Assembly (NCBI RefSeq): GCF_900115095.1
Contig: NZ_FOVH01000011.1
Coordinates: 47,399 to 111,398, forward strand
Source of the DNA: Actinomadura madurae
GTDB lineage: Bacteria > Actinomycetota > Actinomycetes > Streptosporangiales > Streptosporangiaceae
Reading direction: 5' to 3'
DNA length: 64,000 nucleotides
A program made the translations under genes and the position numbers. How positions within the stretch are numbered: the stretch's first letter is position 1; every line of letters begins with the position of its first letter. The notes under the pieces are model-generated. The model searched no databases. It was not told the DNA's origin and saw only the letters and a list, made by a program, of their open reading frames with translations. This document shows positions 7,721 to 15,979 of this stretch, piece by piece.

Positions 7721-8305
7721 GTGACGAGAGCACTGCGCGCCGATGCCGAACGGACCGTCCGGGCGATCCTGGAAGGGGCCGAGCGGGTCCTGTCGCAGGA
7801 TCCGGCCGCCTCGATGGAGCGGATCGCGGAGGCCGCCGGGGTCGCCAGGACGACCGTCCACCGGCGCTTCGCCACGCGCGAGGCGCTGATCGACGCGCTG
7901 ACCCGGTGGGCGGCCGAGCGGTTCGCGGCGGCCGTCGCCGCCGCGCGTGCCGACACCGCGCCGCCGCTCGTCGCGCTCTACCAGGTCACCGCGAACGTGC
8001 TCGAAGTGAAGACCGGCTGGGGTTTCGCCATGGGACGGGCGGCATCGTCGTCCGATCCGGAGGTCGCCCGGGTGCACGCGGACGTCCTGCGGGAATGCGA
8101 CGGCCTGTTCCGCCGTGCCCAGGAGGCGGGCGTGATCCGGCCCGACGTCGACCTGACCTGGGCCCGGCGGGTGTACTACGCCCTCATCCACGAGGTCAGC
8201 ACGGGCGGTGGGGTGGACGGCGGCGACGACGTCGGCGCCCTCACCAGCCTTGTGGTGGACACGCTGTTGCGGGGAATCGCCACCGAGACCCCGGTTCCGC
8301 TGTAA
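7721..8305 (+). CDS. TetR/AcrR family transcriptional regulator
   Basis: 194 residues. The N-terminal helix-turn-helix is clear at residues 12-60: AILEGAERVLSQDPAASMER, then IAEAAGVARTTVHRRFATREALIDAL. The C-terminal part (residues 65-194) is the variable all-helical ligand-binding domain. Divergent from the SDR gene; the palindrome at 7633-7648 is the probable operator. The transcript is probably leaderless. Confidence 0.93.
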   Translation: MTRALRADAERTVRAILEGAERVLSQDPAASMERIAEAAGVARTTVHRRFATREALIDALTRWAAERFAAAVAAARADTAPPLVALYQVTANVLEVKTGWGFAMGRAASSSDPEVARVHADVLRECDGLFRRAQEAGVIRPDVDLTWARRVYYALIHEVSTGGGVDGGDDVGALTSLVVDTLLRGIATETPVPL

Positions 8306-8319
8306 GCGTGCAGACGTTC

Positions 8320-8337
8320 CGTACAGAACGTACAGAA
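8320..8337. repeat. Tandem 9-bp repeat CGTACAGAA
   Basis: Two exact contiguous copies at 8320-8328 and 8329-8337, with a degenerate third (CGTGCAGAC) at 8307-8315. They sit between the tetR stop and the ATG at 8353, where promoter elements of the reductase gene would be expected, so an activator or repressor site is possible. Confidence 0.55.
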
Positions 8338-8352
8338 GGCAGAGTCTTCCCC

Positions 8353-9336
8353 ATGAAACTTCTGATGCTGGGCGGTACGGAGTTCGTCGGACGCGCCATC
8401 ACCGAGGACGCGCTCGCACGCGGCTGGGACGTGACCGTCTTCCACAGAGGACGCCACGAGCCGCCCCAAGGCGTGGCGTCCCTGCATGGCGACCGGACCA
8501 CCGAAGACGGTCTGAAGGCTCTCGCCGACGGAAAGTGGGACGCGGTCGTCGACACCTGGTCGGGCGCGCCGTCCGCAGTCCGTGACGCTGCTCGCCTCCT
8601 GGAAGGACGCGCAGAACGCTACGTCTACATCTCCAGCCGTTCGGTCTACCGGTTCCCCACGCCGCTCGGTCTGGGCGAGGAGGCGGACGTGGTGGACGGC
8701 TCCCCGAACGACGGGGACGTCGACTACGCGACGGCCAAGCGCGGCGGTGAACTGGCGGCACTTGAGACGTTCGGCCAGAAGGCGCTGCTGGTGAGGGCGG
8801 GGCTCATTCTCGGCCCGTACGAGAACATCGGCCGGCTCCCCTGGTGGCTGACCCGGATCGCCAAGGGCGGCCCTGTACTGGCACCCGGCCCGCGCGACGC
8901 CGGCATGCAGTACATCGACGTCCGGGACCTGGCCGCCTGGACACTCGACGCCGTCGAGCAAGGCCTTGACGGGCCGTACAACCTGGTCAGCCCAGCCGAC
9001 CACACGACGATGGCCGAGTTGCTGGAAGCGTGCATCGAGGCGACGGGGTCCGACGCCGAGTTGGTCTGGACGGCCCCGGAGACCATCCTCGAAGCGGGTA
9101 TCCGGCCGTGGGTGCAGCTTCCGGTGTGGCTCCCGCCTGGCGACGACTACGACACGCTGCACCAGGCGAACGTGCAGAAGGCCCTAAACACGGGGCTGCA
9201 TTGCAGGCCGGTCCAGGAAACGGTGACGGATACCTGGGAGTGGCTCCAGTCCATGGGCGGACGCGCCCCGCAGCGCCCCGACCGTCCGGTGGTGGGGCTG
9301 GACCCGGTGACCGAGGCGGCGGTGCTGGGCCGCTGA
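8353..9336 (+). CDS. NAD(P)-dependent epimerase/reductase (extended SDR)
   Basis: 327 residues from ATG 8353 (MKLLMLGGTEFVGRAI). The glycine motif GGTEFVG marks an atypical extended SDR of the NmrA/isoflavone-reductase-like kind; a YATAKRGGE stretch (about residue 118) supplies the catalytic Tyr and Lys, and PLVRAGLILGPYENIGR is typical of the epimerase family. Substrate unknown. It follows tetR after 47 nt containing a tandem repeat and is on the opposite strand to the classical SDR, so co-regulation by the same TetR is possible. Confidence 0.85.
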   Translation: MKLLMLGGTEFVGRAITEDALARGWDVTVFHRGRHEPPQGVASLHGDRTTEDGLKALADGKWDAVVDTWSGAPSAVRDAARLLEGRAERYVYISSRSVYRFPTPLGLGEEADVVDGSPNDGDVDYATAKRGGELAALETFGQKALLVRAGLILGPYENIGRLPWWLTRIAKGGPVLAPGPRDAGMQYIDVRDLAAWTLDAVEQGLDGPYNLVSPADHTTMAELLEACIEATGSDAELVWTAPETILEAGIRPWVQLPVWLPPGDDYDTLHQANVQKALNTGLHCRPVQETVTDTWEWLQSMGGRAPQRPDRPVVGLDPVTEAAVLGR

Positions 9337-9385
9337 GACGAGACGAGTGGACGCGGCGCCCCCCGGTCCGCTAGAGAGACGGGGT

Positions 9386-11011
9386 ATGACCGCTTTGGTA
9401 CTCGGCCCCCACCTCCGCCACGTGAGTCACCGCACCGCGACGATATGGGTGGAGACCGACCGGCCCTGCGAAGTCAGGGTCGTCAGCCGGCAGTACGACC
9501 TGGACGCGGGCTCCCGCACGTTCACCGCGCATGGCCACCACTACGCAGTCGTCGAGATCGACGGGCTCGCGCCCGGGGCGCGGATCCCGTACGAGGTGTC
9601 GATCGACGGCGAGACCGTCTGGCCGGAGGCCGACACCGGGTTTCCGCCGTCCGAAATCAGGACGCTGACCGAGGACGGCAGGCTCCGCATCTCGTTCGGG
9701 TCCTGCCGCCGTTCGCCCGGCACCGTGGAGGAGTTCGGGCACGACGCGCTGACCTCGTTCGCGCACCGGCTGCGGACGGGCGGCGACGCGGTCACCTGGC
9801 CGGACCTCCTGCTCATGGTCGGCGACCAGGTCTATGCCGACGAGCTGAGCGACGAGATGCGCGCGTTCATCCGGGGCCGCCGCGCCCAGGGCGAGCCGCC
9901 GGACGACGAGGCCGCCGACTTCGAGGACTACACGCACCTGTACAAGCTGGCGTGGCATGACGACCCGGAGGTGCGGTGGCTGCTGTCCACCGTCCCCACG
10001 TTCACGATCTTCGATGACCACGACATCCGGGACGACTGGAACACCTCGTACGCGTGGCGCCGGGAGATGTGGTCGCAGCCCTGGTGGAGGGACCGCATCA
10101 CCGGCGGGATCGGGTCGTACTGGATCTATCAGCATCTCGGGAACCTGTCGCCGCAGGAACGCGCGTCCGACCCGGTCTACAAGGCGGTGCGGACGGCGTC
10201 CGACACCACGGGCGACGCGGGCACCGTCCTGGACGAGTTCGCCGAGAAGGCCGACAAGCAGCCGGACAGCACGCGCTGGAGCTACGCCCACGACTGGGGC
10301 GGCACGCGCCTCATCGTCGTCGACAGCCGATGCTCCCGGCTGCTCACCGCCGACCGCCGCGGAATGCTCGATGACGACGAGTTCGACTGGCTGGACGGTC
10401 AGTGCCAAGGCGGCGTGGACCACCTGCTCATCGCCAGCTCCCTGCCCTACCTGCTCCCCATGGCGATCCACCATGCCGAGTCGTGGAACGAGGCGGTCGC
10501 CGGCGGCGCGTGGGGCAAGCGTGGGGCACGGCTGGCCGAGAAGGTCCGCCAGGCGGCCGACCTGGAGCACTGGGCCGCGTTCGAGAAGTCGTTCCGCGAT
10601 GTGGCCGCCGACGTCGTCGCCGTGGGACGGGGTGAGCGCGGCCCCGCGCCCGCGAGCATCTCGTTCCTGTCGGGCGACATCCACTACTCGTATCTGGCGC
10701 GGGTCACGTCACCCGACACCCGGTCGAAGGTCTCCCAGATCGTCTGCTCCCCCCTGCGGAACCCGCTGGTCGGGAAGTTCCGGTGGGCGAACCGCATCGC
10801 CTACTCGCGGGCGACGGGCAGCCCCTTCCGGCTCCTGGCGAAGCTGGCCAAGGTGCCCGCCGTGCCGATCCGGTGGCGCATGACCGACGGCCCATGGTTC
10901 GACAACGCCATCGCCACCGTCGAGCTGTCCGGACGTGACTGCACGGTGCGCTGGGAAACCCCGAAGGACGGCGGCAAGCTCACCCAGATGGGGCACGCCG
11001 ACATCACCTGA
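9386..11011 (+). CDS. phoD: PhoD-like phosphatase / metallophosphodiesterase
   Basis: 541 residues from ATG 9386 (GAGAG plus GGGG upstream). An N-terminal Fn3-like strand domain (residues 1-85) precedes a metallophosphatase core with GDQVYADE (about residues 147-154), FDDHDIRDDWN (about 210) and SGDIHYSYLAR near residue 430, which coordinate the metals in PhoD. Unlike secreted PhoD enzymes there is no twin-arginine signal peptide, so the protein is probably cytoplasmic or starts further upstream; no upstream signal-like sequence is seen. Likely hydrolyses phosphodiesters or phosphomonoesters. A strong hairpin terminator follows directly. Confidence 0.85.
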   Translation: MTALVLGPHLRHVSHRTATIWVETDRPCEVRVVSRQYDLDAGSRTFTAHGHHYAVVEIDGLAPGARIPYEVSIDGETVWPEADTGFPPSEIRTLTEDGRLRISFGSCRRSPGTVEEFGHDALTSFAHRLRTGGDAVTWPDLLLMVGDQVYADELSDEMRAFIRGRRAQGEPPDDEAADFEDYTHLYKLAWHDDPEVRWLLSTVPTFTIFDDHDIRDDWNTSYAWRREMWSQPWWRDRITGGIGSYWIYQHLGNLSPQERASDPVYKAVRTASDTTGDAGTVLDEFAEKADKQPDSTRWSYAHDWGGTRLIVVDSRCSRLLTADRRGMLDDDEFDWLDGQCQGGVDHLLIASSLPYLLPMAIHHAESWNEAVAGGAWGKRGARLAEKVRQAADLEHWAAFEKSFRDVAADVVAVGRGERGPAPASISFLSGDIHYSYLARVTSPDTRSKVSQIVCSPLRNPLVGKFRWANRIAYSRATGSPFRLLAKLAKVPAVPIRWRMTDGPWFDNAIATVELSGRDCTVRWETPKDGGKLTQMGHADIT

Positions 11012-11017
11012 CACGTG

Positions 11018-11058
11018 GGGTGCGTTCGTTCCACCCCCTCGACGGAACGAACGCACCC
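11018..11058 (+). terminator. Terminator hairpin after the PhoD gene
   Basis: Perfect 15-bp arms GGGTGCGTTCGTTCC (11018-11032) and GGAACGAACGCACCC (11044-11058) with an 11-nt loop, starting 7 nt after the stop codon. No U-run, as usual in GC-rich actinobacteria. Confidence 0.8.
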
Positions 11059-11170
11059 GCTTCACGCACTTCTCCAACGGCGTCGCGTCCGGTCCATGAC
11101 GCCACTTCGCCCGGCTTTCTGTGACCAAAACGCGCGACAAGCAGTGGTCAACCCGTCACAATGAGCAAGT

Positions 11171-12481
11171 ATGGAGCGAGGAGAGGACGCGCCTGAAACG
11201 AGCGGCGCCGGGGTCAGTGATGCCGGGGTCAGTGACGCCGCCCTCATCCGCCGTGCTCGCGACGGCGACGCCTCGGCCTACGGAGCCCTCTACGAACGGC
11301 ACCTGCCCGCCGCGCGAGGCCTCGCTCGCCATCTGGCCGGACGCGACGCCGCCGACGACGCCGTCCAGGACGCCTTCGCCAGGATCCTTGCCGTCCTGAA
11401 GCGCGGCGGCGGGCCCGGATCGGACTTCCGCCCCTACCTGCTCACGGTGGTGCGGCGCACCGTCTACGACCGGCGGCGCACCGACCGGCGCGTCCACCAC
11501 ACCGGCGACATCGAGGCGTTCGATCCCGGGACGCCGTTCGAGGACACCGCCGTCGAGGAACTGGAGCGCTCGCTGGTGGCGCGCGCGTTCCTGTCCCTCC
11601 CGGACCGCTGGCAGACGGTCCTCTGGCACACCGAGGTCGAGGGCGCGAAACCGGCCGAGGTGGCCCCGATCCTCGGTGTCACGGCGAACAGCGCCGCCGC
11701 GCTCGCGTACCGGGCGCGTGAAGGACTGCGCCAGGCGTACCTGCGCATGCACCTGGACGGCGTCGAGGCGGACGACGCGTGCCGTCCCGTCCAGGAGAAG
11801 CTCGGCTCGTACGTGCGGGGCGCGCTCGCCGCCCGCGAAACGCGCCGGGTGAAACGTCACCTGGACGGCTGCAAACGCTGCAAGGCCTTCCACGCCGAGC
11901 TGGCCTGCGTGAACTCGGCACTGCGCGACGTCCTCGGCCCTCTCGTCCTGGGCTCGGCCAGTACCGCCTACCTGGCGTCCAAAAGCGGCACCTTGCTGTG
12001 GTTCCGGCGTATGCCGAGACGCGCCCAGGCGCTCGGCGCGGGCATCGTCGCCGTCGCGGCGGCACTCGCGATGGTGCTGGTGGCCAACGACGAGCCCGCT
12101 CCCGCTCCGCGCACGCCACCGGCCGTGGCGATACCGACCGTCCCGGCGGCCGCGCAGCCTCCTCCCCGTCCAGCGACGGGGAACCCGGACCCGAAGTCCG
12201 CCCCCGAGCCGACGGCCACACCCAAGCCGGCGACCGCACCCAACCCGAGGACACCACAGCCCAGACCACGCCTTACACCCGACTCACCGCCGCAGCACGT
12301 CCCGCCCGAACCAGAAGAACCCGGTGCCCCGCACCAGCCGGCACCCGAAAAGCCCGCCGAAAGACCTGGAGGCTCACCCGTCCAGATCCACCTGCGCGTG
12401 AGACCGCGCTCCGTGAAGGTGCACGTCCATCTCAGGGGCGACACCGCACTGCATAGGACCCGCCATGACCGGTTGAAGTAA
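11171..12481 (+). CDS. ECF sigma factor fused to zinc-finger anti-sigma and membrane-anchored proline-rich tail
   Basis: 436 residues in one open frame. Residues 23-105 are sigma region 2 (ALIRRARDGDASAYGALYER, DAVQDAFARIL, then RPYLLTVVRRTVYDRRR), residues 130-195 region 4 (SLPDRWQTVLWHTEVEGAKP, AEVAPILGVTANSAAALAYRA). A zinc-binding anti-sigma segment follows with C204 and H230xxxC234xxC237, then a single membrane helix at about 287-305 and an extracytoplasmic Pro/Thr-rich tail. The cytoplasmic sigma part is thus tethered to the membrane by its own C-terminus; release by proteolysis or redox/zinc change is an inference from the architecture. A GCCGGGGTCAGTGA(T/C) direct repeat (11207-11236) encodes two GVSDA units near the N-terminus. 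Confidence 0.85.
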   Translation: MERGEDAPETSGAGVSDAGVSDAALIRRARDGDASAYGALYERHLPAARGLARHLAGRDAADDAVQDAFARILAVLKRGGGPGSDFRPYLLTVVRRTVYDRRRTDRRVHHTGDIEAFDPGTPFEDTAVEELERSLVARAFLSLPDRWQTVLWHTEVEGAKPAEVAPILGVTANSAAALAYRAREGLRQAYLRMHLDGVEADDACRPVQEKLGSYVRGALAARETRRVKRHLDGCKRCKAFHAELACVNSALRDVLGPLVLGSASTAYLASKSGTLLWFRRMPRRAQALGAGIVAVAAALAMVLVANDEPAPAPRTPPAVAIPTVPAAAQPPPRPATGNPDPKSAPEPTATPKPATAPNPRTPQPRPRLTPDSPPQHVPPEPEEPGAPHQPAPEKPAERPGGSPVQIHLRVRPRSVKVHVHLRGDTALHRTRHDRLK

Positions 12482-12757
12482 GGGTCGCGGGTACACCGCG
12501 ACTGAACCGGCGACCTGATTCTTCCCGTAAAGATCCTGCGGAAGCTCAGGGCGGGGCCGGATCGGCTGGTAGCGTCCGCCGCGGCTCCCATCTCACGGTT
12601 ACTGGGGAGTCGCCAACCGGCGGGTCGCCATGAAAGAGTGGCGAATCGCCGTATTGGCCTACCGGGCAGACGGGCTTCACTACGCTATAAGCGCCCGGGA
12701 CCGCTACGCCGATGTGGGCATGCTGTGAGCTCCCGTGTTGAGGAAGGACGGTGTCGC

Positions 12758-14101
12758 ATGGATCGCTGCGCGCTGTTCGTAGACGCCGGCTACCTGCTGG
12801 CCGACGGCGCCATGGCGGTGCACGGCACCCGCCATCGCGAGACCGTCTCGTGGGACTTCGGCGGCCTCCTGCAACTCCTGGGCAACCTCGCCAGAGAACG
12901 CACCGGCATGCCTCTCCTGCGCTGCTACTGGTACGAGGCGACGGTCGAGGGACGCCGCAACCCCGAGCACGACGCGCTCGCCGACCTCCCCGGCCTCAAG
13001 CTGCGGCTCGGCCGGATCCGCCCCGGCCGCCGCGAAGGCGTCGACACCGAGATCCACCGGGATCTGATGACGCTGGCCCGCAACTCCGCGCTCACCGACG
13101 CCGTCCTGGTGAGCGGCGACGAGGACCTCGCGCAGGTCATCGCGGACGCCCAGGACTTCGGCGTCCGCGTCACCGTCGTGCACGTCGCCGTCGACGGCAA
13201 CTGGACGATCTCCCGGGTGCTCCGGCAGGAGTGCGACGACCTCATCGAGATCGGCTCCGGCCACCTGCGCCCCTACGTCAACATGCTCACCGGGATGGAC
13301 GGGGCGTCCTCGCACGGGACGAGCCCGCTGTCCAACGGGCACGGCTCCGTCAACGGGCACGGCAGCTCGATCGGCCCGCTCCAGACGACCTCGCACAACG
13401 GAGGTCCGCCGCCCTCGTCCCCGCTCAGCGGGCAGCCGCCCGCCACCCCGTCCGTCCGCGACCTCGGCCCGGCCATGACCGGCGGGCTGAGCGGCGGGCT
13501 GAGCGGCGGGCCCGGGACGACCGGCGGCGTCGGCCCCGGACCGAGCGCGGGCACCGGCCCGATGCCGCTGCCGAACGGCGGCGGGGGCGGCTACTCCGGG
13601 TCGTCCTACGGCACCGGCGGGCAGCAGGTCCCGTTGCAACCGGCCCCGGCCGGGCCGTCCTCGACGCAGGCCCCGCAGGCTCCGGCCCCGTCGCCCCCAC
13701 CGGCGCCGTCCCAGCCACCGCCGAGCCCGCAGTACAGCTCCTCGCCCGTCCCGTCGCCCTCCCCGCCGCCGCCCCCGCAGACCGTGCAGCCCACGGGGCA
13801 GCACGGCCCTTACACGGGCCCGCAGCAGGTCTCGCCCGTCCCCGTGCAGCAGACGCCCACGCTCGCGGACGCCGTCAAGGCCGCCCACCAGGAAGGCCAG
13901 GACTTCGGCGAGTCCGTCGCCCGCGACGCGCCCGCGCTGTGGCTGGAGGCCGTCCTCGCCCGCAAGCCGCGCATGCCGTCCGACCTCGAAGCGAGGCTGC
14001 TGCAGGGCTCCTCGCTGCCCATCGACTTCCTCCTGCACGACGAAGTGCGGCACGCGCTGCGCCGCGGTTTCTGGGACGCGCTAGAACGTTCCCGCAGGTG
14101 A
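12758..14101 (+). CDS. NYN-domain (PIN-like) putative ribonuclease with proline/glycine-rich linker
   Basis: 447 residues from ATG 12758 (GAGGAAGGA upstream). Residues 1-170 form a NYN domain: CALFVDAGYLLADGA, then VDTEIHRDLMTLARN and VLVSGDEDLAQVIADAQDFG, which supply the acidic metal-binding residues. Residues 180-395 are a low-complexity Gly/Ser/Pro linker including GGLSGGLSGG, and residues 395-447 a compact helical C-terminal domain (ALWLEAVLARKPRMP...DEVRHALRRGFWDALE). The protein is probably an endoribonuclease acting on RNA in the cytoplasm with a separate C-terminal partner-binding module. The upstream 270 nt hold a likely promoter (TATAAG at 12686-12691) but no other gene. Confidence 0.85.
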   Translation: MDRCALFVDAGYLLADGAMAVHGTRHRETVSWDFGGLLQLLGNLARERTGMPLLRCYWYEATVEGRRNPEHDALADLPGLKLRLGRIRPGRREGVDTEIHRDLMTLARNSALTDAVLVSGDEDLAQVIADAQDFGVRVTVVHVAVDGNWTISRVLRQECDDLIEIGSGHLRPYVNMLTGMDGASSHGTSPLSNGHGSVNGHGSSIGPLQTTSHNGGPPPSSPLSGQPPATPSVRDLGPAMTGGLSGGLSGGPGTTGGVGPGPSAGTGPMPLPNGGGGGYSGSSYGTGGQQVPLQPAPAGPSSTQAPQAPAPSPPPAPSQPPPSPQYSSSPVPSPSPPPPPQTVQPTGQHGPYTGPQQVSPVPVQQTPTLADAVKAAHQEGQDFGESVARDAPALWLEAVLARKPRMPSDLEARLLQGSSLPIDFLLHDEVRHALRRGFWDALERSRR

Positions 14102-14169
14102 CCTGACACCTACGCACCGGTATTCCACGATCATCATCGATTCGCCCGCTTCGGTCGCGCGACGGCGGG

Positions 14170-14175
14170 TAGCGT
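14170..14175 (+). promoter_or_regulatory. -10 box of the TPR gene (leaderless)
   Basis: TAGCGT, 6 nt, then the GTG start at 14182; no ribosome binding site precedes the start. Confidence 0.55.
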
Positions 14176-14181
14176 TGAACC

Positions 14182-14829
14182 GTGACGCATGTGACGGAAG
14201 ACGATCTCGACGACCTGGAGTTCGACACCCTGCGCACCGGCGATCACATCTCGGCGGCCCGGCGGCTGTCCGAGCTGGCCGAGTCGGTGTCCGGCGGAGT
14301 GTCACGCGCCAACGTCCTGCTGCGGGCCGGCGAGCAGTGGCAGCACGCCGGCGACCACGGCAAGGCGGCCGAGCTGTACCGCAGGGCCATGGAGGACGGC
14401 GGCGAGACCTACGGCGACCCGCGCGCCTACCTCGCCGACGCGCTCTTCGAACTGGGCGAGGCCGACGAGGCCCGCAAGCTCGTCGAGCGGATCCGTGCCG
14501 ACAAGCCGCGCGACCCCGAGGTGTACCGCACCGTGGCCGAGGTGCTCTACGCCCAGGGCGACGCGACCGGCGCCCACGAATGGGCCACCAGCGGCGCCGA
14601 CGTCGTCCTCGAACTGCGCGACCGCGCGGTCGGCACCGGCATGGGCGGCGGCCCCGACGAGGCCCCCGCTCCCGACGCCGACTCCCTCACCCCGGGCCCC
14701 GACGACGTCGCCCTGGCCGAGGACAGCCTGGAAGCCCTCCTCCGCCTGCGCTACCGCGCCCGCATCGACCTGGGCCGCAGCGAGGACGACTACGACGCCC
14801 TCCTGGACGACCTCCTCAAGAACGCGTGA
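14182..14829 (+). CDS. Tetratricopeptide-repeat protein
   Basis: 215 residues, helical throughout. TPR-like helix pairs are visible at residues 40-70 (ANVLLRAGEQWQHAGDHGKA, AELYRRAM) and 80-125 (AYLADALFELGEADEARKLV, then YRTVAEVLYAQGDATGAHEW). A low-complexity Gly/Pro/Asp linker (about 150-175) precedes a last helical pair with an acidic C-terminus. It probably serves as a protein-protein interaction scaffold in the cytoplasm. Partner unknown; it follows the NYN gene in the same direction after 80 nt but has its own leaderless promoter. Confidence 0.8.
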   Translation: MTHVTEDDLDDLEFDTLRTGDHISAARRLSELAESVSGGVSRANVLLRAGEQWQHAGDHGKAAELYRRAMEDGGETYGDPRAYLADALFELGEADEARKLVERIRADKPRDPEVYRTVAEVLYAQGDATGAHEWATSGADVVLELRDRAVGTGMGGGPDEAPAPDADSLTPGPDDVALAEDSLEALLRLRYRARIDLGRSEDDYDALLDDLLKNA

Positions 14830-14848
14830 TCACCCGGGGCCTGCGGGG

Positions 14849-15376
14849 CTAGGACAGCCCCAGTACCAGTTCGCTCAGCGACTGCGCGACCGCGGCCGGG
14901 GGCTCGTGTTCGGTGACGCGCCAGTCGCGCAGGCGCGCCTCTCTGACGGCCTGGGCGTGGCCGGAGGAGGCGGTGCGGTCCGCATGGGTCCAGAGGTAGC
15001 CGCAGGGCGCCTCCGGCCAATCTGGGGGCATGGGGACGTCGTTCTGCGGCTCCGCGTGGTCGTGCGCGAGGCGGCGCGGGAGGTCGGCGTCGATGAACAC
15101 GTACCCGCGGATGGGGCGGTGGGCGGCGCGCTGCGCGAGGGCGATGCCCGGCACCAGCGGCCCGGCGGCGCCGTGCGCCGCGAGGGTGAGCGGCGGTGCC
15201 GGGGCGGTCGCGGCGATGATCAGCGAGACGCGGGCGATGTAGCGGGGGCCGGTGTCGTCCGGGACGTCCGGCGCGACCACGTCCAGCCCGTACGACCGGA
15301 GCATCTCGGGCAGATCGCCCCAGGAGGCGGCGGTGGCGTTCGGGGCGTGCAGCAGGACGACGGTTCCGGTGGTCAC
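14849..15376 (-). CDS. Alpha/beta-hydrolase-fold protein
   Basis: 175 residues from GTG 15376, chosen because a TAnnnT box lies exactly 7 nt upstream. VVLLHAPNATAASWGDLPEM fits the first strand and oxyanion loop of an alpha/beta hydrolase (HGxG-like region replaced by HAPN). The expected GxSxG elbow is replaced by LAAHGAAGPLV, so the usual catalytic Ser is missing. It is shorter than active enzymes (about 250 residues) and lacks a clear acid/His pair. It may be a non-catalytic or narrow-function member. Divergent from pyrE with 59 nt between the two starts. Confidence 0.65.
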   Translation of the reverse strand: MTTGTVVLLHAPNATAASWGDLPEMLRSYGLDVVAPDVPDDTGPRYIARVSLIIAATAPAPPLTLAAHGAAGPLVPGIALAQRAAHRPIRGYVFIDADLPRRLAHDHAEPQNDVPMPPDWPEAPCGYLWTHADRTASSGHAQAVREARLRDWRVTEHEPPAAVAQSLSELVLGLS

Positions 15377-15383
15377 CCGGCGA

Positions 15384-15389
15384 ACCGTA
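15384..15389 (-). promoter_or_regulatory. -10 box of the alpha/beta hydrolase gene (leaderless)
   Basis: TACGGT read on the minus strand, 7 nt before the GTG at 15376. It faces the pyrE promoter only 34 nt away, so the two divergent leaderless promoters nearly touch. Confidence 0.5.
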
Positions 15390-15422
15390 CACGGCGGCAC
15401 CGGGGGCCCGGCGGGAGGTCAT

Positions 15423-15428
15423 TAGGGT
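15423..15428 (+). promoter_or_regulatory. -10 box of pyrE (leaderless)
   Basis: TAGGGT, 7 nt, then GTG 15436. Confidence 0.55.
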
Positions 15429-15435
15429 TCTGCAC

Positions 15436-15972
15436 GTGAGCGATCGTGATGAGCTGCTGCAGAAGATCAAGGACAGGGCCGTGGTGCACGGGGACTTCGT
15501 GCTGTCCTCGGGCAAGCGGGCGTCCTGGTACGTGGACCTGCGCCGGGTGACGCTGGACGGGGCCGCGGCGCCGCTGGTGGGGCGGGTCATGCTCGACGAG
15601 ACGGCGGACCTGGACTACGACGCCGTCGGCGGGCTCACGCTCGGCGCGGATCCGGTGGCCGCCGCGATGCTGCACGCCGCGGCGGCGCGCGGGCGCGTGC
15701 TCGACGCGTTCGTCGTCCGCAAGGCGGGCAAGGCGCACGGGCTGCAGCGCCGCATCGAGGGCCCGGACGTCGGGGGGCGCCGCGTCCTCGCCGTGGAGGA
15801 CACCTCCACCACGGGCGGGTCGGTCCTGACCGCGGTGGAGGCGCTGCGGGAGGCGGGCGCGGAGGTGGTGGCGGTGGCGACGATCCTGGAGCGCGGCGCC
15901 GCCGGCCGGATCGCCGAGGCCGGGCTGGACTACCGGCACCCGTACGACGTCACCGACCTCGGCCTGGACTAG
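15436..15972 (+). CDS. pyrE: Orotate phosphoribosyltransferase
   Basis: 178 residues, the usual length of actinobacterial PyrE. It joins orotate to PRPP to give orotidine 5'-phosphate, step five of UMP synthesis. The PRPP-binding loop is VLAVEDTSTTGGSVL (about residues 116-130), and FVVRKAGKAHG carries the conserved Lys/His flexible-loop residues; the N-terminus (HGDFVLSSGKRASWYVDLR) is diagnostic. Starts at GTG 15436 with a leaderless promoter. Other pyrimidine genes are not nearby, as is common when pyrE stands apart in actinobacteria. Confidence 0.95.
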   Translation: MSDRDELLQKIKDRAVVHGDFVLSSGKRASWYVDLRRVTLDGAAAPLVGRVMLDETADLDYDAVGGLTLGADPVAAAMLHAAAARGRVLDAFVVRKAGKAHGLQRRIEGPDVGGRRVLAVEDTSTTGGSVLTAVEALREAGAEVVAVATILERGAAGRIAEAGLDYRHPYDVTDLGLD

Positions 15973-15979
15973 GCGCGGC

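Noticed and set aside
12630..12728. Small ORF of 32 codons (MKEWRIAVLAYRADG...) before the NYN gene
   Set aside because: No ribosome binding site or leaderless box at its ATG, and it covers the likely promoter of the NYN gene; not enough to call a gene.
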